From: Chrysophaeum taylorii
Taxonomy: Eukaryota; Sar; Pelagophyceae; Pelagomonadales; Pelagomonadaceae
Reading direction: 5' to 3'
NCBI GenBank assembly: GCA_029834535.1
Contig: JAQMWT010000021.1
Location: forward strand, 62,001-126,000
Length of the DNA stretch: 64,000 bases
Numbering within the stretch: the first letter of the stretch is position 1; each line of letters starts with the position of its first letter. Below the pieces are notes generated by a model that made no database searches, was not told the DNA's origin, and worked only from the letters and a program-made list of their open reading frames with translations. Position numbers and translations under genes: made by a program. Shown in pieces: positions 17,783-28,710 of this stretch.

Positions 17783-18406
17783 CTACTGAATCTTTTGTTG
17801 CAAAACCGCCAGCAGGATGCGGGGGCAAGCCGGGGACGACGACTCCTGGTCCCGGCACCACGCGGCGGCGGCCTCGAGGAGCGTCTGCCCCGCGCGCAGC
17901 TCGACCAGCCGTTCCTCCCCGAGGTATTTGACTGCGATCGTCTCCCCGTTCTTCTTGTTATTGTTGGGAGTCGGAGTCGGACTCTTTCGGTGGATCTGGC
18001 CTTGCGGCGGCGGTTCCACCATCATGGTCTCCCTTTGTCGTCGTCGGACTACTGCCGTGGGGATGTTTTCGAAGAAGAAGAAGAAGAAGCGACGCGTCTG
18101 GAGCGCACCCGCGTCGTAGCCGATCCGGCATGCCTCTTCGGTGCACGCTGCTGGAACTCCCGGCACAAAGTTCGAGTCGTCGAACTTGGACATGCAGGCG
18201 CTGTGGCACTCGTCCTGGAAGGCCGCGAAGAACGCTTTCAGACACGCGTTGCTCGCACCGGCGCGGATGGCTCGCTTGCAGTCGCTGACGGGATCGAGTC
18301 GACTTCGCAGCAGCTGACACTCGGCGCGGCACTCTCGCTGCCTGTCGGCGATGCTGGGCACCACCACCACCAGCCACGTCACAGACATGAAGACTACGAC
18401 GACCAT
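17783..18406 (-). CDS. Cys-rich secreted or membrane-anchored protein, unknown
   Basis: 207 aa from ATG 18406, chosen because it gives a clean signal peptide (MVVVVFMSVTWLVVVVPSIA). An alternative ATG at 18460 is in frame but overlaps the CPSF73 stop codon as ATGA. The mature part has eight Cys within about 75 residues in paired spacing (CRAEC, CLK, DECHSAC, ACTEEAC), suggesting disulfides. A Phe run (six residues) is encoded by a (GAA)n microsatellite. The C-terminal half includes GETIAVKYLGEERLVELRAG and a terminal segment with two more Cys. I do not recognise the family. Confidence 0.55.
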   Translation of the reverse strand: MVVVVFMSVTWLVVVVPSIADRQRECRAECQLLRSRLDPVSDCKRAIRAGASNACLKAFFAAFQDECHSACMSKFDDSNFVPGVPAACTEEACRIGYDAGALQTRRFFFFFFENIPTAVVRRRQRETMMVEPPPQGQIHRKSPTPTPNNNKKNGETIAVKYLGEERLVELRAGQTLLEAAAAWCRDQESSSPACPRILLAVLQQKIQ

Positions 18407-18456
18407 CGCGTTACGACGACAACACGTCGTAGTAGTAAGGGTAAAGATTATTAGGG

Positions 18457-20775
18457 TCATGATGGGAAGAGGAAGGGACCAGCCCTGGGGGGTGTTTTTG
18501 TTTTTTTTTGCGGGTAGTAGGTCTCGAGGGGGGTCGATGCGCGGAGGACGCGGTTGAGGAGTTTGAGGAGCCGCTGGCGGAGAGCGTCATCCTCGGAGGC
18601 GACGTCGACGGAGAAGCGGTATGCCGGGAGGTCGTCCTCGTGCTGGAAGAGGGTGCATACCGCTCGAGCTTCGTCGTGAGCGACCTGGAGTTTGAGGAGC
18701 TCGGTGCGCCGCCGCGGGACCTCCTCCTCCTCCTCCTCTACATTGGTGTCGCCATCATCGTTCTTCTTCTTCTCCTCTTTTTTTTGTTTTTCCGTCGTCT
18801 TTTTCTCGTCGGGGGGGTTGACGTTGTCGTCGCCGAACTGCTCTACGAGCGCAGTTCGCACGAGGCTGACGACGGGCGCCACGACGTCGGCAGATGACGA
18901 GTCGCAGCAGGGGGCTGCGATATTTGTTTGGGGAAAGGCGCGCGCTTGCAAGGCGCAGCAGGCGGCGGCGTCGGCGACGAGGTCAGCGAAGGGCGAGGCT
19001 CTCCAGACGAGCTCGAGACGGTCGTCGACGACTTTGACTTTGACGCACCCACACACCACCAGAGTGGCATCGTCGTCCTTGTCGTGTTGGAGGACGACAT
19101 CGAGGAAGGTGTTTTGGAGCGCCGCGGGGAGTGCCGCGGCCGCGGCGGGCGCCAATCTGACGCGCAGCCGTTGCTCCAAGGTCGCGACGGAGAGCGAAGA
19201 CGATTCGGCTAGCTCGTCGTCGGCATACAATGCTCCTCTGAGGTTTTTCGACACGAGGACCCCACTCAGGCGGCGTCGTTTTTTGTTGTTGTCGGGCACG
19301 CTGACGGCGACGGTGCGGTCTCGTCGAAAGCGCATAAGGACGGGCTGGCCGAGCTCGGGCGCGGAAATCGTAGGTCGTCGCGACCACTTGGTCGCCTGCT
19401 GGCCGAGTTGGTTTTTGAATCTGAGCATTTCGTTTTTTTCTCCGTGAACCAAGACGATGTTCGCCGGGCTCGTCGCCTCGACGAATTCAGAATTCTGTTT
19501 GTAATCGGTGTGCGCCGAAAACGATATCGAAACTACGGCGCACTTCCGCTGGAGCGCGCGGCCGTCGAGCGCCTGGACTTCCTCGGGTTCCGACATCAAT
19601 TTCTTCGCGAGCGTGCCTTCTACGGAATACCCCGCGATGATGACCCCGTTCTTGGGGTCCTGGCACCACCGCTCGAAAAGGTGTCGCGACACGCCCGACT
19701 GGAGCATTCCGGGAGAGGCCAAAACTACGCAGGGACCCGAGTCGTCGACGTCGTCGACCATGTTCCGGACGTACGTAAACCGAAATGGATTCATCACGTC
19801 CATTTGATTCTGGACGTGACGATTCATCATGTTGACGTAGGTTTGGTACACCCTGAGCGCTCGCGTCGCGAGCTTGGACGCGTAGTACACGGGAACTCGC
19901 CGGAGATCTTCGCGCTCGGCCCAGTATTCGTCCAGTATCAACAAGAGTTCCTGGGCGCGTCCCAACGCAAACACGGGGATCAAACACCGACCCCCGCGCT
20001 GGACGACGCGCTCGACCGTCGACGTAAAAAGCGCTTCTCGAACGTCTCGAGCTTCGTGTTTCTGGGTACCGTACGTCGATTCCATCACCAACACGTCGGG
20101 AGACGTTTTGGGGACCTCCGCGGGTACCAAATGTCGATCTTCCTCGAGGCTGTAGTCGCCCGTGTACAGAACGCGGACGCCCCCGATCTCGATCATGAAC
20201 ATGGCCGCGCCCAGGACGTGTCCGGCCGTGTAGCACCAGAACCGGACTCCTTCGTGTTCTACGACCTGGTGGAAATCTACGAGCTCGATTTTGTCGCAGC
20301 ACGATTCGAGGTCGGATTCGTCGTACAAAAGCCGATCGGATTGGGATTGGGATTGGGATTGGGATGACGACGCCGCCGCTTCCGGCAGGAGACGGATGTA
20401 GTCGCTCAGCAATACCCTCATCACGGCCTTGGTGGGGTGCGTCATGAAGATGCGCCCGCGGAAGTCCGTCTTTTCGGTCAAATACGGCACGCCGGCAGCG
20501 TGGTCGATGTGGAAGTGCGACACCAGCAACAAGTCCACGCTCGACAGCTCCACGGTGTCGAGGAACGGCAGGGCGTCGAGCCCCGATCGCCCGGGATGAA
20601 TCCCGCAGTCCAGCAAGATCGTGTACCCGCGAAAGCTCAGAAGGTGGCACGACCGACCCACCTCTTGCCCGGCCCCGAGCGGCGTAATCTGCATTACGTC
20701 CTCGACCGTCGTCGCCGTCGCCGTCGCCGTCGTCGTCGTCGTCGTATCGCCGCCGCCGCCGCCCGCAGCAGACAT
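18457..20775 (-). CDS. CPSF3: CPSF73, pre-mRNA 3'-end processing endonuclease
   Basis: 772 aa. The zinc-dependent endonuclease of the cleavage and polyadenylation complex. Metallo-beta-lactamase motifs are intact: ILLDCGIHPG, SHFHIDHAAG (HxHxDH), YTAGHVLGAAMF and LYTGDYSLEEDRHL. The beta-CASP part has VMESTYG, GGRCLIPVFALGRAQELLL, VVLASPGMLQSG, ISFSAHTDY and IVLVHGEKNEM. A Ser/Gln repeat (about residues 137-147) comes from a microsatellite. The C-terminal ~270 residues match the place and length of the CPSF73/100 C-terminal domain, interrupted by a Glu/Lys-rich linker. The N-terminus is Gly/Thr-rich before VEDVMQITPLGAGQEVG. It is divergent from CYFIP, sharing a 180-base intergenic region. 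Confidence 0.95.
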   Translation of the reverse strand: MSAAGGGGGDTTTTTTATATATTVEDVMQITPLGAGQEVGRSCHLLSFRGYTILLDCGIHPGRSGLDALPFLDTVELSSVDLLLVSHFHIDHAAGVPYLTEKTDFRGRIFMTHPTKAVMRVLLSDYIRLLPEAAASSSQSQSQSQSDRLLYDESDLESCCDKIELVDFHQVVEHEGVRFWCYTAGHVLGAAMFMIEIGGVRVLYTGDYSLEEDRHLVPAEVPKTSPDVLVMESTYGTQKHEARDVREALFTSTVERVVQRGGRCLIPVFALGRAQELLLILDEYWAEREDLRRVPVYYASKLATRALRVYQTYVNMMNRHVQNQMDVMNPFRFTYVRNMVDDVDDSGPCVVLASPGMLQSGVSRHLFERWCQDPKNGVIIAGYSVEGTLAKKLMSEPEEVQALDGRALQRKCAVVSISFSAHTDYKQNSEFVEATSPANIVLVHGEKNEMLRFKNQLGQQATKWSRRPTISAPELGQPVLMRFRRDRTVAVSVPDNNKKRRRLSGVLVSKNLRGALYADDELAESSSLSVATLEQRLRVRLAPAAAAALPAALQNTFLDVVLQHDKDDDATLVVCGCVKVKVVDDRLELVWRASPFADLVADAAACCALQARAFPQTNIAAPCCDSSSADVVAPVVSLVRTALVEQFGDDNVNPPDEKKTTEKQKKEEKKKNDDGDTNVEEEEEEVPRRRTELLKLQVAHDEARAVCTLFQHEDDLPAYRFSVDVASEDDALRQRLLKLLNRVLRASTPLETYYPQKKTKTPPRAGPFLFPS

Positions 20776-20785
20776 TCCTCTTCGG

Positions 20786-20920
20786 TCCGTTAGAGAATGT
20801 GAGAACCGTTGAGAATGGAATCGTCCGTTGAAAGCACAACGCTCGTCCGTCCATCGTCCGTTGAAAACACAAAATTAATCCGTTGGAAACAAAAAAACGA
20901 CTCGTTGAATATTCCGTTGA
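20786..20920 (+). promoter_or_regulatory. Cluster of CCGTT[G/A] (MYB-type) motifs in a bidirectional promoter
   Basis: Six CCGTTG and one CCGTTA, all in the same orientation, begin at 20787, 20806, 20825, 20858, 20880 and 20914 (spaced 19-34 bases), several followed by AAA/GAA. All lie between the CPSF73 and CYFIP start codons. CMGTTR is the classical MYB-domain core site, so a MYB-regulated shared promoter is the simplest reading; the binding is inferred. Confidence 0.5.
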
Positions 20921-20955
20921 ACGGCGTGTCGGAAGGAAGTCACCACCATTATATT

Positions 20956-23900
20956 ATGGAAGTGCTCCGCGAGATGACCGCCGAGACGGGCGGCGTGATG
21001 TGCGAAGAGGCAGCGCGGCTGTCGAAGGCGGACTTTACGGACAACGTGCCGAATTTGCAGTGCCAGTCGATGGCGCTCGAGTTTGGGATCCGGAGCGGCG
21101 CGAATTCTATATCTTACCAAGACCACGTCGGTGCGAGTTGTGGCGGTCCATCTCAAGTAGTCGTCTCCTGATTATAGAAAATGTAGGCCTCGACACGTCG
21201 TTCGGGCCGGAAATCAAGGCGACCGCCGAGGTGGAGTCGCTGCTGGCGGAAGGCGCGGAGCACATCTACATGCTGTACACGTTTCGGTCGGTCGGGCGCG
21301 CGGTTCCGATGGCGCCGGGGAACGAGCTGAACATGAAGACGTTCGAAGTGCTGCTGCCGCAGATCGCGAAGATCCGGCGGCTGATGGACTTCCAGGAGAA
21401 GGGTATCGTGATCATCGAGCGGTGCATGAAGTCGTTGGTGACGCCCGAGGCGCGCGCGCGGGTGGTACCCGACGGGTACTACGACGCGATCACCAAGGTG
21501 ATCGATTTGCTGCAGAAGCTGGACAACTTGAAGGACATGAAGGCGTCGCTGACGACGGACTTTAGCCGGTATAATCGCGTGCTCCAGGCGCTGCGGGCCG
21601 AGCTGCCGAACGGCGATCAGCTCGCGCAGGAGAAGCACCGGTTGCAGCTCTTTTTGTCGAATTTCCAGTACCCCAAGTCGCTCATATTCCAGAACCTGCG
21701 CGACGTGCTGAAGAAGATTCCGGGGCACGAGGAGGTGTTGATCGAGATGCTGCAGCAAAATATCGATTTCATCGAGAACGAGCGGTACCTGACGCCCGAC
21801 GAGAAGTACCGGTTGATTCGTTCGCTCCCGCATCTGATGCTGCTGATCGACGGGTCGACGAACGTCTTCAAGGACAAGCGGATCGCCCTCAAGCCGCTCC
21901 AGGCGATATTTCGGGCGTACCCGGTGGTCCCCGAGTACGGCGACATGTCGATGACGATGCTGGTGATCCTGCGGCGCGCGACGCACTGGGACGCGAGCAT
22001 GGAGAAGACGTGGGAGGACAAGAAGATCGCGTCGCGATACTCGCTGCTCACTCATTGGCCCGACATCAAGGTCAAGTACTTTGAGTTTTTGTCCAAGTTT
22101 TCCAAAACAACCACCGAGCTGGCGACGTACAAGTTTTGCAAGGGTCTGTCGGCCACGACGTACGCCAAGTTCGTGTCGCGGCTCGCGAGCGACGGGTTTA
22201 AGATGCTCCAGACGTGGACGTGCTTGGTGCTCGAGGCGTACCACTGGAAGCTGACGCACCCCGCCGCCCAAGGGTCGCCCTACGAGGCGGCCGTCAAGAA
22301 CAATTACAACGCGCGCGAACGGGGCGTGCTGGTGGACGTGATTTCGATGATCAAGTCGCTCGCGTCCGAGCTCGCGTCGGCCGAGGCGGCGGTCGCGCCC
22401 TACGTGCGGCTTCACGTCCACCACGAGGTTCAGCAGTTCGTCGCGGGCGAGTTGCTGCCGCCGCTCCACCGCGCCCACAAGCGGAACCGGGCGATCATCG
22501 AGCCCCTCCTCAAACTTCGGCGGCTGGTGGCCGACTGGCCCGACAAAGTCGAGCCGGACGATTACGTCAAGTATTCGCGACAGGACGGCCGCGTCGAGGC
22601 GAAGCATCCCGTGCGGGTCGTGGGCCCGTCGCCGACGCAGCTCCAGCTCATGCGGACGATGGTGCGGTCGATGTACGACCAGCGAAACCAGCTCAAGGTG
22701 GGGTACTTTTCGAAGAAGGATCTCGAAAAGGAGGACATCAACCTCATGGAGACGTTCTACAACGAGAGTCTCGCGTTTCAATATCTCCTCAACTACTCGG
22801 ACACGCTTCGCGCCAACTCGGACCTCGGCGACCTGTGGTATCGCGAGTTTTACCTCGAGTTGTCGGGCCAGATCCAATTCCCGATCGAGCTCTCGCTCCC
22901 CTGGATCCTGACGGAGCATATCATCCGGCACCAGGCCGAGGCGATGCCGCTGGTCGAGAACATACTCTACACGATGGACGCGTACAACGACGCGGCGCAC
23001 CGCGCGCTCTACGTCCTCAACCAACGCTTTTTGTACGACGAAATCGAGGCCGAGCTCAACCTCGTCTTCGACCAGCTCGTGTTTCTCGTCGCCGACTACG
23101 CCTACTCGCACCACAAGGACAACGCGGCCGCGCGGCAGCTCGACGAGCCGTACGTCGAGCGCCTCCGCCAGTCGCGCAAGGCTCAGAAGAAGCTCGTCGA
23201 CCCGCCCGCGCGCCGCCTCGGCATCCCGCTCGCCCAGCGCCGCGTCCAGCTCCTGGGCCGCGTCATCGACCTCAACGTCCTGATCGCCCAGCACGTCAAC
23301 GCCAAACTCTACAAAGACGTCGAGTTTTGCCTCAAAAAGTTCGAGGCCTGCGATCTCTCGACCATCGTCGACTACGAGCGCGCGCTTCGCGTCGTCGAAG
23401 CGACGCGCGACTCGCTCGCAGAACACCTCGAACTCGACCCCTTTGCCGTCATCGTCGCCGAAATCGACGAGGCGGTAGGGCCCTCGGCCTTTGCCGGCCG
23501 GGCGATGATGCACGTCCTCGGGTCGCTCGTCACCGACGTCGTCCCGAACTACTCGTACAACGCGGCTACTCGCAGATTCGTGCGCAGCCCCGCCGTCTTC
23601 AAGCCCCTCGACCGTCCCAAGGCCCCCAAGGCCGACCACCAGCACCTCGGCTTTGGGGCGCGGTGCCAGCGCGCCTACGACATGGCCAACAAGCTGCACC
23701 GCGGCTTCGTCGGCGTCCAGCACTCGCGGTCGGTCGTGCAAGTCCTCGGCTCGTCGGCCGTCCCTTTGCTCGTCAACAACCTCCTCGCCAACCTCGGCGA
23801 AAAGCTCGAAATATCCAAGGCCTACCTCGACGCGATCACCGAGGGTCTCCCGCCCTGCAAGCTCCCCAAGAGCATGTACGGCCTCGCGGGCGTTTACGGC

Positions 23901-25550
23901 GTCTTCGACGCGCTGCTCAAGCCCATCCTCGCGTACCAAGACCTCAAACCAGAGGTCTTTCAGGCCTTGAAGGAAATCGGCAACACCCTCCTCTTCATCC
24001 GCGACCTCTCGGACGTCCTCGACCGCCAAGATTTGGAGCGTCTCGTTCACGCGGCCCCCTACGTCGACCCCCTCACGCCCATCTTGAGCGCGAAAGTCTC
24101 GGACGACGCGCCGCCCCCCGCCCGCCGCGCCGCCGTCGACGCCGTCGCAACCCCTCCACCCCTCGTCGCCGCGGCGAATGCCGTCGCCAAGCACGCCACG
24201 CTCGTATCCCCCCAGGAAATCGCCGATCTCGCGCAGACGGCGGCCGCCCTCCATAGCGGCGTCTTGTGCGACCGCTCGGTCGTGCCCCCCCCGCCCCGCC
24301 GCTCGCGCGCCCCCAGGACCTCCCTCTTCCACGGCGCCGTCAAGCAGCTCGCGACCTTCGTCGAACCTCTGAGGCCATCCTGGGCCAATTCGGCCCCCGC
24401 GAACGGCGTGATCGACCTCGAGGCTACCTCGGACTTCCACCGTCTCTGGTCGGCTCTCAGCTTTTTGTTCGGCGTACAGCCCGGAAAATACGACGACGAC
24501 GACGAGAAGAAGACGCTCGCCGTCCACGACGACGCCCAGTTCGGCCACGGCTTCTTCGTCGCCGGCGCCTCCCTCATCCACGTCCTCGGCCAGAAATCCC
24601 AGTTCGACGCTCTCGATTTCACCAACCACGTCCTCCGCGTCCGCCTCTACGAACAGAATTCCATCACCAAGTCGCCCGGCGTCGGCGCCGACGCCTCCCT
24701 CGACCAGGACGCCGAAAACTTTGCGAGACTCAAGATCAAGCACCGACGCGTCTTCGAAGCTGCCTTCGACATGTTCAAGGCCACGGCTCCCGACCTCGAG
24801 CCGCCCCCGCTCGACGTCCCCTTCCGCGCGCCCCGCTCGGACGACGACGTCGAAGGGACCAAGACTCTCGGCCGCCAGCAAACTATTGCCATCCAGAAAA
24901 TCGACTCCCCCGGACCAAGCATCAAGACATCCCCCACCACCACAAAATCCCCGATGACGCCCTCGCCGCCGCCGCCGCCAAAACTCCCGCGGCCGCCGAG
25001 CCCCGACGACGACGACGACGATCGTCGTCCCAAGTCCTCCTTTTCGTCGCCGCCGCCGCCGCCTCCTCCTATGCCCTCGACGACCAAGCCCCTCCCCAAG
25101 CCGCCGCCCCCAATGCCCTCCTCGAAACCGCCACCACCCGAAGACCAAGAACAACCCAAGCCGCCGCCGCCGCCGCCGATGCCGACGACGTCGGCTTCGA
25201 TACCCCCGATGCCCAAGCCGCCACCCCCGATGCCGCTCAAGGCCGCCGCCAAGCCCCCACCCCCAATGCCCAACAACAACAAACCCCGAGACGACGACGA
25301 CCATAATGACGTCGACGACACCAGGGGGGGATACGACGCGCCCAAGCCCTCGCCACCCCGTCCCTCGTCCAAGCCTCCACCCCCCATGCCGCAAACCGCC
25401 AAGCCAAAACCCCCACCCCCGGCCGCCAAAAAAAAGCCCCCCCCACCACCAAAGGCCACTACCAAAGGCGCCGCGAGTCCCGTGCCTTCCGGCGGCCCCA
25501 AGCCCGCCTTGCCTTTCCTCGCCGGCATCAATCAGATGAGGCAGGACTAG
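20956..25550 (+). CDS. CYFIP: CYFIP/Sra-1/PIR121, WAVE regulatory complex subunit, with proline-rich C-terminal extension
   Basis: Spliced 1,515-aa product: exon 1 20956..21130, intron 21131..21177 (47 bases, GTGCGA...TTATAG, phase 1), exon 2 21178..25550. The splice joins YQDHV to ENVGLDTSFGPEIKA and removes an in-frame stop. The body matches Sra-1/PIR121, the Rac-binding subunit of the five-part WAVE complex that controls Arp2/3 actin nucleation. Landmarks are EHIYMLYTFRSVGRAVP, DFSRYNRVLQAL, FLSNFQYPKSLIFQNLRDVL, YLELSGQIQFPIELSLPWIL and HFKA-like repeats to about residue 1250. The last ~230 residues are unusual: repeated PPPPMP/PKPPPPMP blocks with acidic spacers, ending KPALPFLAGINQM. 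Polyproline tracts belong to the WAVE/SCAR subunit in other organisms. The codons are almost all G/C-ending. Confidence 0.93.
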
Positions 25551-27073
25551 CTCGCACTTTGTCGCATCGGGACGTCGCCGCCGCGACGCGCGTGCGCATC
25601 ACCATGGGCTTCTTTTCGTTTTGCGATCGCACACCAGTCATCGTTGTTTCGCTTATGAATGAATCCGCTCGCGCACTCAAAGAGCCCATATGGCCAGCCA
25701 GCGCTATAAAAAGAGGCGGATCATCTTTCTCGGCTGGTGCTGGCTCGTCTTTCGCTGGGTGACCATACCAGAGGAAGATGCGGAGTCGGTTTATGTATGA
25801 CCCGCCCGGGTTGCCCGCCTTGCTTGTCATGATGGCAGTCGATGAGACACCAGCACGTGCGGCGAGCGCTATAGTGAAGATGATGGTGCCTTCGGACGAC
25901 GGCTAAGATCCCAAGATTGACGACAACGTCCGCTTGCCGAATGTTCTGCGTGCGACGGGGATTTTAGGAGGAGGTGGAGGAGGAGGAGGAGCTGGTGGAA
26001 CTTGTCGCCCTCGGCGTCATCGATTGAATCGACTGGTTCTCCGTCGACGCACGCTCGTATCTCCAGGATATATATAGTCTGCGAGGTTGCTGCTCAGGCC
26101 GGCCAGCTCTCGAGAGGAGGTCCTCAACTGGGCGAGCGGCAACGGGGTGTTTACGGGACGATGAGAAGTGCTACAACGCAGATCTCGACGGCCATCTCGG
26201 GGTCCTATTATTGGGCGGCCGCCAATAAGTGTGCGCTGCCACAAATACATACCGCAGTGTGAGCGAGCGACCTCGCTCCATTGGGGGTCGGACTGGTCTT
26301 TCTCACCACCGTTTTCTTTGGAGGCCTGCGTTTGTTCGAGAACGCCCGAGAAGTTTCATCGTCGTCGTTGGGTGAGGTGAGGACCCGGCCGGGGGGCGTC
26401 CGTCCACGAGTATGGTGAATCCCAGTAGCAGGCGGCGTGTGATTTGCCTGGCTAGTCAGAGTTGGTAAAGAGATGTTCGCAAAATCGGTTCCCTTTGAAC
26501 TAGCGGCCCGTGTCGCAAGCACGCGCTCCCTCGTACAACAATACACGAAGTGCATCGCCTCGCGACCTGCATGCGTAGAGCTCCAAGGGCCGCGGTTCTA
26601 AGCAAATAGCATTCTATCAACACATTGGATCAACGTCGATCGCATATGGCGGTACACTCAAATTATTAAGTCCGGCCGATGACATGTGCAACACTATAAA
26701 CGCTCGCGTCTCGCGTGCATTTCAGGTTACTTGCCCGACGACATTTGCTTTTCAAGGCATGCGATGCCAGTCAGGTACGCCGGCGCGCACGTCCGGCGCC
26801 ACCGTGATTGCGTGGCAGCGGCCCCTTGGTGCCCAGCACAATGTCGCCGCCGAGCGCCGCGAACAACAAGGAACTGCGCCGGTCCTAGCCGTCTTTTTTA
26901 GCACCGTGTAAAGGGGGTCGGACGCGTTTCACGCCCTCTATCGTCCCCGTCCGTAAGCTCCACAAGGTTTGCGCCCATCGAGCGCGCGTGCTCGCCACCT
27001 TGTGGCAGCAAGCAAGCTGAGTGAGGGAGCGTCGACGCACCACCCCGCGCCGAGAAGCGGCCGAGGAGAGCGG
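25551..27073. other. Gene-poor stretch, lower GC
   Basis: About 1.5 kb after CYFIP. I see a (GGA)n patch near 25971-25995 and TATA-like sequence near 26069. A short open segment with two possible splice sites (26684-26911) resembles nothing I know. No recognisable gene, RNA or repeat family. Confidence 0.4.
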
Positions 27074-27451
27074 ATGCTCCTGCACGGCGTGCGCGTCGTG
27101 CCGCCGAACTTATGGCCTTGGTGCTGCACGTTCGAAATGATTTCTCGCGCGTGCGGCTTGGGAGGCGGTGAGGGCACTACGAGCACAGCCCAGGGAAGCT
27201 GCGCGGCGATCGCGCAGGTACGTCGTGGAACACGCCTCTCTGGCCTCGCGGACGACGAGGCCATCATTGCCGCAGCTGCGCAACAACCCTGCTCGGGGTG
27301 GGCCGAGGACGTCGCGGGGGAGTACGGGAAAGGGCCTTTTAGTTCGAGCCCCGGGCGAGCGTCGTCGAGGCTCACGTGCGCGATGCTCGTGGACGGCCTG
27401 AGCGACGACAAAGTCGCCGCCGTAGTTTCGCGGAGCATGTTGTTGTGCTAG
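27074..27451 (+). CDS. Possible 125-aa protein, unknown
   Basis: ATG 27074 to TAG 27451. The composition is balanced rather than the Arg/Ser/Pro-rich type of shadows: an N-terminal MLLHGVRVVPPNLWPWCCTF, then SGLADDEAIIAAAAQQP and AMLVDGLSDDKVAAVVSRS. No family recognised and no conserved context. An antisense frame over the same bases is also open, so the strand itself is uncertain. Confidence 0.28.
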   Translation: MLLHGVRVVPPNLWPWCCTFEMISRACGLGGGEGTTSTAQGSCAAIAQVRRGTRLSGLADDEAIIAAAAQQPCSGWAEDVAGEYGKGPFSSSPGRASSRLTCAMLVDGLSDDKVAAVVSRSMLLC

Positions 27452-28710
27452 TCAGTCCGCGATTGACGGGCTTTGTCGACGGCGTCGCGAAGCGTGTCCA
27501 CGGTGTGAGTGCCCATAAACGAACGAATTCGGCGTCTGTGCAGTGGTCGAAGTTTTAGCTCTCTCGACGACAAGTCCTTGGCGTGCTTGCAAAACAAGTG
27601 GCTACGCATAATTCACACGTAAAGGTCCACACCAATGCACCACAAGGTGGCCGTTTGAACGCGCACACAAAAAGCGTTTGTGTTCTCAAGGCAACAATGT
27701 CTTCCAAAACGTAAAGAACTGGGCTGTCCCGCTCAGACTTCCAGACGAGTATAAAGATGGTCGCCGCGGAAGTTCGAAGAGTTCAGATCGGGCAATTGTT
27801 GTTCCCAGGCACAGCACTCGAGGGAGCTTTCGTCAGCTGCACGGGGCACCGACGCGTGGCGTGCGCCACCGAGCGGCTCGATCTAGAGCTCCCCGCGCCT
27901 CTCGCGGGGTGGGATTGAATTCCGTGCGCGCGGAGAATCCAGCTCGGTGTGTACGCCATTGACGCGTGCAAAGTCATTACCGGGGTGTGTGGGACATTAA
28001 TGCGTCGACATTGATCGCGTGATGTCTTCAAGCCCGCGTCCAGTCTAGAGAGGATTTAAGGATCGTCATCTTCTCATCTCAAGACCAGTTCGCCATTGGC
28101 CAAGTTGGTCGTTATCCCGTGCTCGAAATTGACGCTGGCGTCGTCGTCGTTGAGGCATTATCGTGTCCAAGGCATGATTTCTCAATAGGATGCAACTTGT
28201 AAGAAGGAGCATCCAAGCGCCCGCTAGGCGTTGGTGGCTCAGTGTCTTTGAGGCACACGTTCAAGTCCGAGTTTGCGACGACCACATCAGCGTGTAGGCA
28301 GCAACTGCAGTTGCCGACAGCAGGCGATACGTCCACCGCGTGGAAAATACTCTTATCATCAAGAACGTACGCGGGAGAGCGGACACCTTGGGCACTCGCA
28401 ACGCCCCAAGCCTCACAATCGAAGTGTTTTGCGAATCGGGCTAAGCTTGGCGTGGCTGGTCGCGCAGGTCGACCGAGGCAGAACCACGAGCTACTTGGAA
28501 ACCTTGTCAAAGACGTTTTTCTTGAGCCTGTTCAGGCTCGATGCATGGAGGGATTCGAATCCGCGCTTGCGAAGGACGAATATGTGGGGGCAGGTGAGGT
28601 CGAGCTCAACATTACATGTCAGTTGATTCTGTAGACGACGATATTGCAAACTTTATGACCACCCCGCCGCTCTGTCTAAGACAAGGGCCACCAAATAAAC
28701 CTCATCATCT
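27452..28710. other. Gene-poor stretch with short conflicting open frames
   Basis: About 1.25 kb of lower-GC DNA. Open frames of about 110-130 codons exist on both strands around 28112-28634, but none has an ATG near its start or a recognisable motif. No RNA gene identified. Confidence 0.35.

Noticed and set aside
18457-18460. ATGA overlap of CPSF73 stop with a downstream ATG, as in a bacterial operon
   Set aside because: The genome is clearly eukaryotic, and the better signal peptide starts at ATG 18406, so the overlap is probably not used.
21153-25394. 1,413-codon open frame antisense to CYFIP
   Set aside because: It is the complement of a highly G/C-biased conserved coding sequence; the product is Arg/Leu/Gly-rich without motifs. 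CYFIP on the plus strand is certain.
28540-28575. GGATTCGAATCC resembling a tRNA T-arm
   Set aside because: The base before TTCGA is A instead of the conserved G, the stem does not pair, and no A-box or acceptor stem is found on either strand. It is simply a palindrome.
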